Below are positions 61,299 through 64,000 of a stretch of 64,000 bases of DNA, in pieces. Source of the stretch: Geminicoccus harenae (GTDB lineage: Bacteria > Pseudomonadota > Alphaproteobacteria > Geminicoccales > Geminicoccaceae); NCBI RefSeq assembly GCF_019800005.1, contig NZ_JABGCL010000003.1, positions 216,393 through 280,392 of the forward strand, in the 5' to 3' direction. The translations under genes and the position numbers were made by a program. How positions within the stretch are numbered: position 1 is the first letter of the stretch; each line of letters begins with the position of its first letter. The notes beneath the pieces were generated by a model, which saw nothing but the letters and a program-made list of their open reading frames with translations, searched no databases and had not been told where the DNA came from.

Positions 61299-62285
61299 AT
61301 GGTGAGGAAGTCGGCAACGTCCAGCAAGGGCAGGTGGCACAGGCTGGCCGCGCTGACGCTGGTGATGGTCCTGGCACTGGGTGCCGGGGTGGCCGAGGCG
61401 CGCAAGGGCGGCTCGTTCGGCAGCCGTGGTGCCCGGACCTACCAGGCGCCGATGGCCACGCCCACCGCACCGGGTCAGGCAACGCCGATGCAGCGCTCGG
61501 CGACCCAGCAGCAGGCCGGCCCGAGTGCTGCGGCACCGGCGGCACAGCAGGCCCGCGGCGGGATGTTCTCGCGCGGCGGCTTCATGCCGGGCCTCATGGG
61601 CGGCCTCCTGGGTGCCGGCCTGTTCGGCATGCTGTTCGGCGGCGGCTTCTTCGGCGGGCTCGGCAGCTTCGCCGGCGTGCTGGGCTTCCTGCTGCAGATC
61701 GCGCTGGTGGTGGTCATCGTCCGCCTGGCGATGAACTTCTTCCGCAGCCGCCAGGCGCCGGCCTATGCCGGGGCGGCTGGCGGGCGGCCGGTCCGCAGTG
61801 CCCAGCGCGCGGCGGGCGGGCCGATGGCCGGCGGCCTGGGCGGCACGGCCAAGGCCGCACGCCCGGGCGTGCGGGATGAGATCGGCATCACCACGGCCGA
61901 CTACACCGCGTTCGAGAACAGCCTGCGGACCGTGCAGACTGCCTATGGCCAGGAGGACCGGGCGGCCCTGCGCGGTGCCGTCACGCCGGAGATGTTCGGC
62001 TACTTCGTCGAGGAGCTGGAGGCGAACCACGCGCAGGGCCGGGTGAACCGGCTGGCGGACATCAGCCTCCTGCAGGGCGATCTCGCCGAGGCCTGGCGGG
62101 AAGGCCCGACCGAGTACGCGACCGTGGCGATGCGCTACAGCATGAAGGACTGGACCGAGGATCGCGCCAGCGGTGCGGTGGTGACGGGTGACCCGAACCG
62201 GCCGGAGCAGATCACCGAGATCTGGACCTTCAGCCGCCCGCGGGGTGGCGAGTGGGTGCTCTCGGCGATCCAGCAGGCCAGCTGA
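61299..62285 (+). CDS. Tim44-domain membrane protein
   Basis: A 328-aa inner-membrane protein. A signal-like or anchoring span lies near residues 15-35 (ALTLVMVLALGAGVAEA), a Gly/Phe-rich second hydrophobic stretch near 100-140 (GLMGGLLGAGLFGMLFGGG; FLLQIALVVVIVRLAMNFF), and the C-terminal Tim44/MBA1-like domain from about 195 (YTAFENSLRTVQTAYGQEDR; EMFGYFVEELEANHAQGRVN; YSMKDWTEDRASGAVVTGDP). Function unknown; the domain in mitochondria binds the membrane and import motor. Starts at ATG 61269, 61278 or 61299 are possible; 61299 is closest to GGAGG. Confidence 0.85.
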   Translation: MVRKSATSSKGRWHRLAALTLVMVLALGAGVAEARKGGSFGSRGARTYQAPMATPTAPGQATPMQRSATQQQAGPSAAAPAAQQARGGMFSRGGFMPGLMGGLLGAGLFGMLFGGGFFGGLGSFAGVLGFLLQIALVVVIVRLAMNFFRSRQAPAYAGAAGGRPVRSAQRAAGGPMAGGLGGTAKAARPGVRDEIGITTADYTAFENSLRTVQTAYGQEDRAALRGAVTPEMFGYFVEELEANHAQGRVNRLADISLLQGDLAEAWREGPTEYATVAMRYSMKDWTEDRASGAVVTGDPNRPEQITEIWTFSRPRGGEWVLSAIQQAS

Positions 62286-62308
62286 CCGTCCCCGGGCCGG
62301 CCACGTTC

Positions 62309-63232
62309 CTAGCGGCCGGCCGGCATCGCCTGCTCGCCGGTGGCCAGCCACCGGGCGCAGTCAGGGCCGAGCTCGCTCAACGCGGTCTCCTCGTAGTGCC
62401 GGATGTCGTCCGCGCTGAGCACGTTCCGCCAGCGCCCGTTGCAGCCCTTGTGGACGAAGGTCTGGGCACCTCCCTCCCAGAAGATGCCGCCGGCCGGCGC
62501 GCTCCGCTCGGCATGGGCCTTCATGTACGCGAAGCTGCAATGCTCCACGATCCGTGGAAAGTCCCGCTCGTCGATGGGGATGTCCAGGAAGGCCGCGATT
62601 CGGCGGATCTGACCCGGCAGGTCGGCCTTCAGCTCGTTGAAATGCAGGAGCATCAGGTTGGGCAGGTGGCGAATCCCCCACCAGCTCCGGATGTTTTCCC
62701 AGAACGGCCACAACGGGTAGCCGTCGCCGTCCAGCCACTGCCGGAAATACTGCCGGATGTCACCCGGCGGCGGCTCGATCGGCGGGCCGACCCGCCCCGG
62801 CGTGTCGTTCAGCGCCTGGTACCACAGCGCGTTGGCATGGGCGTGATGGTTGTAGAGGCTCCAGACCACGTCGCGCCCGTCACGGCCGACATAGAGATAT
62901 CTGGCCTTGGGCGAGTAGACGAGCGCATCGACCGGCAGATGGGTCTTCAGGAAGCGCCGGTGGCGCTGCGCCATCACCGCCGGCAGCTTGACCTCGCGAG
63001 GCGGCACCCGCAGGTCCAGCCAGGGCGAGAGCGCGGCCACCTCGACCTCCGGTGACCCACCGAACAGGAGCTGGCCGATGATCTGCTGCGTCCAGGTGGT
63101 GCCGGACTTCGCATAGGTGGCGATAACGATGTCGTCGTCACGGAAGTCGAGCGCGTCCCAGATGGTCGAATCCATGTGGTGGTTGTGCAGGTCGCGCTGC
63201 TTGCGCGGCCAGTGATGCGCCGGATCGGCCAT
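62309..63232 (-). CDS. Sulfotransferase domain protein
   Basis: Cytosolic-type sulfotransferase (307 aa) that would move sulfuryl from PAPS to an alcohol or amine. The 5'-phosphosulfate loop is IATYAKSGTTWTQQIIGQLL near residue 37, the 3'-phosphate region is YVGRDGRDVVWSLYNHH near 110, and RKGxxGDWKN-like FVHKGCNGRWRNVLS lies near 270. The acceptor is unknown. I chose ATG 63232 because a longer start (63292) adds residues of no family resemblance. Confidence 0.88.
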   Translation of the reverse strand: MADPAHHWPRKQRDLHNHHMDSTIWDALDFRDDDIVIATYAKSGTTWTQQIIGQLLFGGSPEVEVAALSPWLDLRVPPREVKLPAVMAQRHRRFLKTHLPVDALVYSPKARYLYVGRDGRDVVWSLYNHHAHANALWYQALNDTPGRVGPPIEPPPGDIRQYFRQWLDGDGYPLWPFWENIRSWWGIRHLPNLMLLHFNELKADLPGQIRRIAAFLDIPIDERDFPRIVEHCSFAYMKAHAERSAPAGGIFWEGGAQTFVHKGCNGRWRNVLSADDIRHYEETALSELGPDCARWLATGEQAMPAGR

Positions 63233-63358
63233 GTTCGATGCTGCCCCGATTGCCCGGCCGCATCTCCTGCCGGCCGGCTCCATGGGCGGCATATGCGCCG
63301 AGAACCGGCTGGCTCGGGGTGACGCAGATCACCGCCTAAGGGACGATCCGGCGGGCGG

Positions 63359-63934
63359 TCAGCCGTCGATGGGCTGCCAGCCGTGGAGGAGCCGGCCGGC
63401 GTCGACGTCGAAGGAAAAATAATTGCCGCCATTGCCGGGCGGCTGGTCCTCGTCGCGGCTGATCGGGCAGCGCTTGAGGTAGCAGAGCAGGAGCGCGCCG
63501 ACGGCACCATGCGCGACGATCGCGATGTCGCCGGCCGGGCGGGGCGTCAGGATGCGCGTCATCGCCTGGACGATCCTGGTCTGGGCATCCACCGCCCGCT
63601 CCCAGCCGCGCACGCTCTCCTCCGGGCGGGCGAAGAACGCATCAGCCGTGGCCTCGAACTCCGCCTTGGGCAAAAAGCCCGTGGCCGAGCGGTCGTTCTC
63701 GCCGAGCTCGGCCATGGTATGGTGGGGGATGCCGAGGCCCCGGCTGAGGATCTCGGCACCCTCGACCGCCTTGCGCTCCTGGCTGGACCAGACCAGGCGC
63801 AGCTCGGCCATCCAGGGCAGGGCTAGGGCCCGCTCCATCCGCTCCCGGCCCCGTTCGGACAGGGACCAGTCCGGCACCGGGACGTCCGGCTCGATCCGGA
63901 CGTCCGGGTGGGTGATGAAGCGGACGATGCTCAA
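63359..63934 (-). CDS. Histidine phosphatase-fold protein with altered RHG motif
   Basis: Phosphoglycerate-mutase-like protein (191 aa). The catalytic RHG is replaced by THP (IVRFITHPDV at residues 3-12), but the second catalytic His is present in IAIVAHGAVGALLL near 140 and LVWSSQERKAVEGAEILSRG retains the SxxxR/A region. This THPxV variant is a recognised alphaproteobacterial subgroup; its activity is unproven. TTG 63934 overlaps the stop of the alcohol dehydrogenase gene (TTGA), so it is a coupled second gene of a formaldehyde-linked unit. Confidence 0.75.
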   Translation of the reverse strand: MSIVRFITHPDVRIEPDVPVPDWSLSERGRERMERALALPWMAELRLVWSSQERKAVEGAEILSRGLGIPHHTMAELGENDRSATGFLPKAEFEATADAFFARPEESVRGWERAVDAQTRIVQAMTRILTPRPAGDIAIVAHGAVGALLLCYLKRCPISRDEDQPPGNGGNYFSFDVDAGRLLHGWQPIDG

Positions 63935-64000
63935 TAAACGACCACGGATCGGATCGACTTGCCCTGGTGCATGAGGTCGAAGGCGTCGTTGATGTCTTCG
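63931..64000 (-). CDS. S-(hydroxymethyl)glutathione dehydrogenase / class III alcohol dehydrogenase (partial, C-terminus)
   Basis: Only the last 22 codons are in the window, and the N-terminus lies past the right edge. They read EDINDAFDLMHQGKSIRSVV and end VVY-stop, the well-known C-terminus of class III alcohol dehydrogenases (AdhC/FrmA), which oxidise S-hydroxymethylglutathione in formaldehyde detoxification. The stop overlaps the start of the histidine-phosphatase gene. Confidence 0.85.
   Translation of the reverse strand, partial: EDINDAFDLMHQGKSIRSVVVY

Overview
The window is about 64 kb of high-GC, densely packed bacterial chromosome. Caulobacter-type flagellar control genes (flbD, sciP, a CtrA box), a single-cysteine DksA and strong G/C bias at third codon positions point to an alphaproteobacterium, probably of the Rhodospirillales/Geminicoccales kind. 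The lineage is inferred from gene content and was not tested by a database search.

Left part (1-12.2 kb): the start of a TRAP transporter binding protein runs off the left edge. Next comes a polyamine/iron-type ABC importer (two permeases, a binding protein and, further on, the ATPase) set around a PLP aminotransferase of the glutamate-1-semialdehyde aminomutase fold and a 3-hydroxyisobutyrate-dehydrogenase-type enzyme. This looks like an uptake and catabolism module for an amine. An ADP-dependent-kinase-family sugar kinase is divergent from a DeoR regulator, followed by a GDP-mannose pyrophosphorylase (manC).

Flagellar block (12.2-28.6 kb): on the minus strand, in transcription order, lie fliK-flgD-flgE-sciP-fliF-fliG-fliH-fliN-flbD-flhA-flhF-flhG-nudix, with dksA and a MoeB-type gene upstream. 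A small plus-strand unit carries an unknown 120-aa protein, fliO and fliP. A consensus sigma-54 promoter precedes fliK and a consensus CtrA box precedes fliF. The circuit genes flbD (sigma-54 activator) and sciP (CtrA antagonist) are in the same block.

Middle (28.6-40.3 kb): a DUF423 gene and then a roughly 1-kb AT-rich island with three small genes, one a 5'-truncated DUF6471 gene at the right junction. The next minus-strand operon encodes XpaC, TelA, an SPFH protein with a GYF_2 tail and a double-zinc-ribbon membrane protein, led by a very small lipoprotein-like ORF. It resembles an envelope-stress module. tRNA-Val(CAC), gph, glmU, a TPR/SH3 protein and a DacA-type D,D-carboxypeptidase with a SPOR domain follow.

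Right part (40.3-64 kb): a decayed stretch with an IS256-family transposase pseudogene, a complete branched-chain-type ABC importer (livKHMGF), cytochrome b561, a His-rich Spy/ZraP-like protein divergent from a two-component pair, an omega-type aminotransferase, a UPF0303 protein and an MBL hydrolase broken by one frameshift. A SulP transporter with a universal stress protein, an acyltransferase, an alpha/beta hydrolase-DUF3182 pair, hsp20 with a sigma-32-type promoter and a ROSE-like RNA thermometer, a Tim44-domain protein, a sulfotransferase, a histidine phosphatase and the end of a class III alcohol dehydrogenase complete the window.

The observations most worth a second look are the XpaC-TelA-SPFH-zinc ribbon operon with its tiny leader ORF, the substituted nucleotide-binding motifs of FlhG and FlhF, the ROSE-like element before hsp20, and the AT-rich island with its truncated DUF6471 gene.
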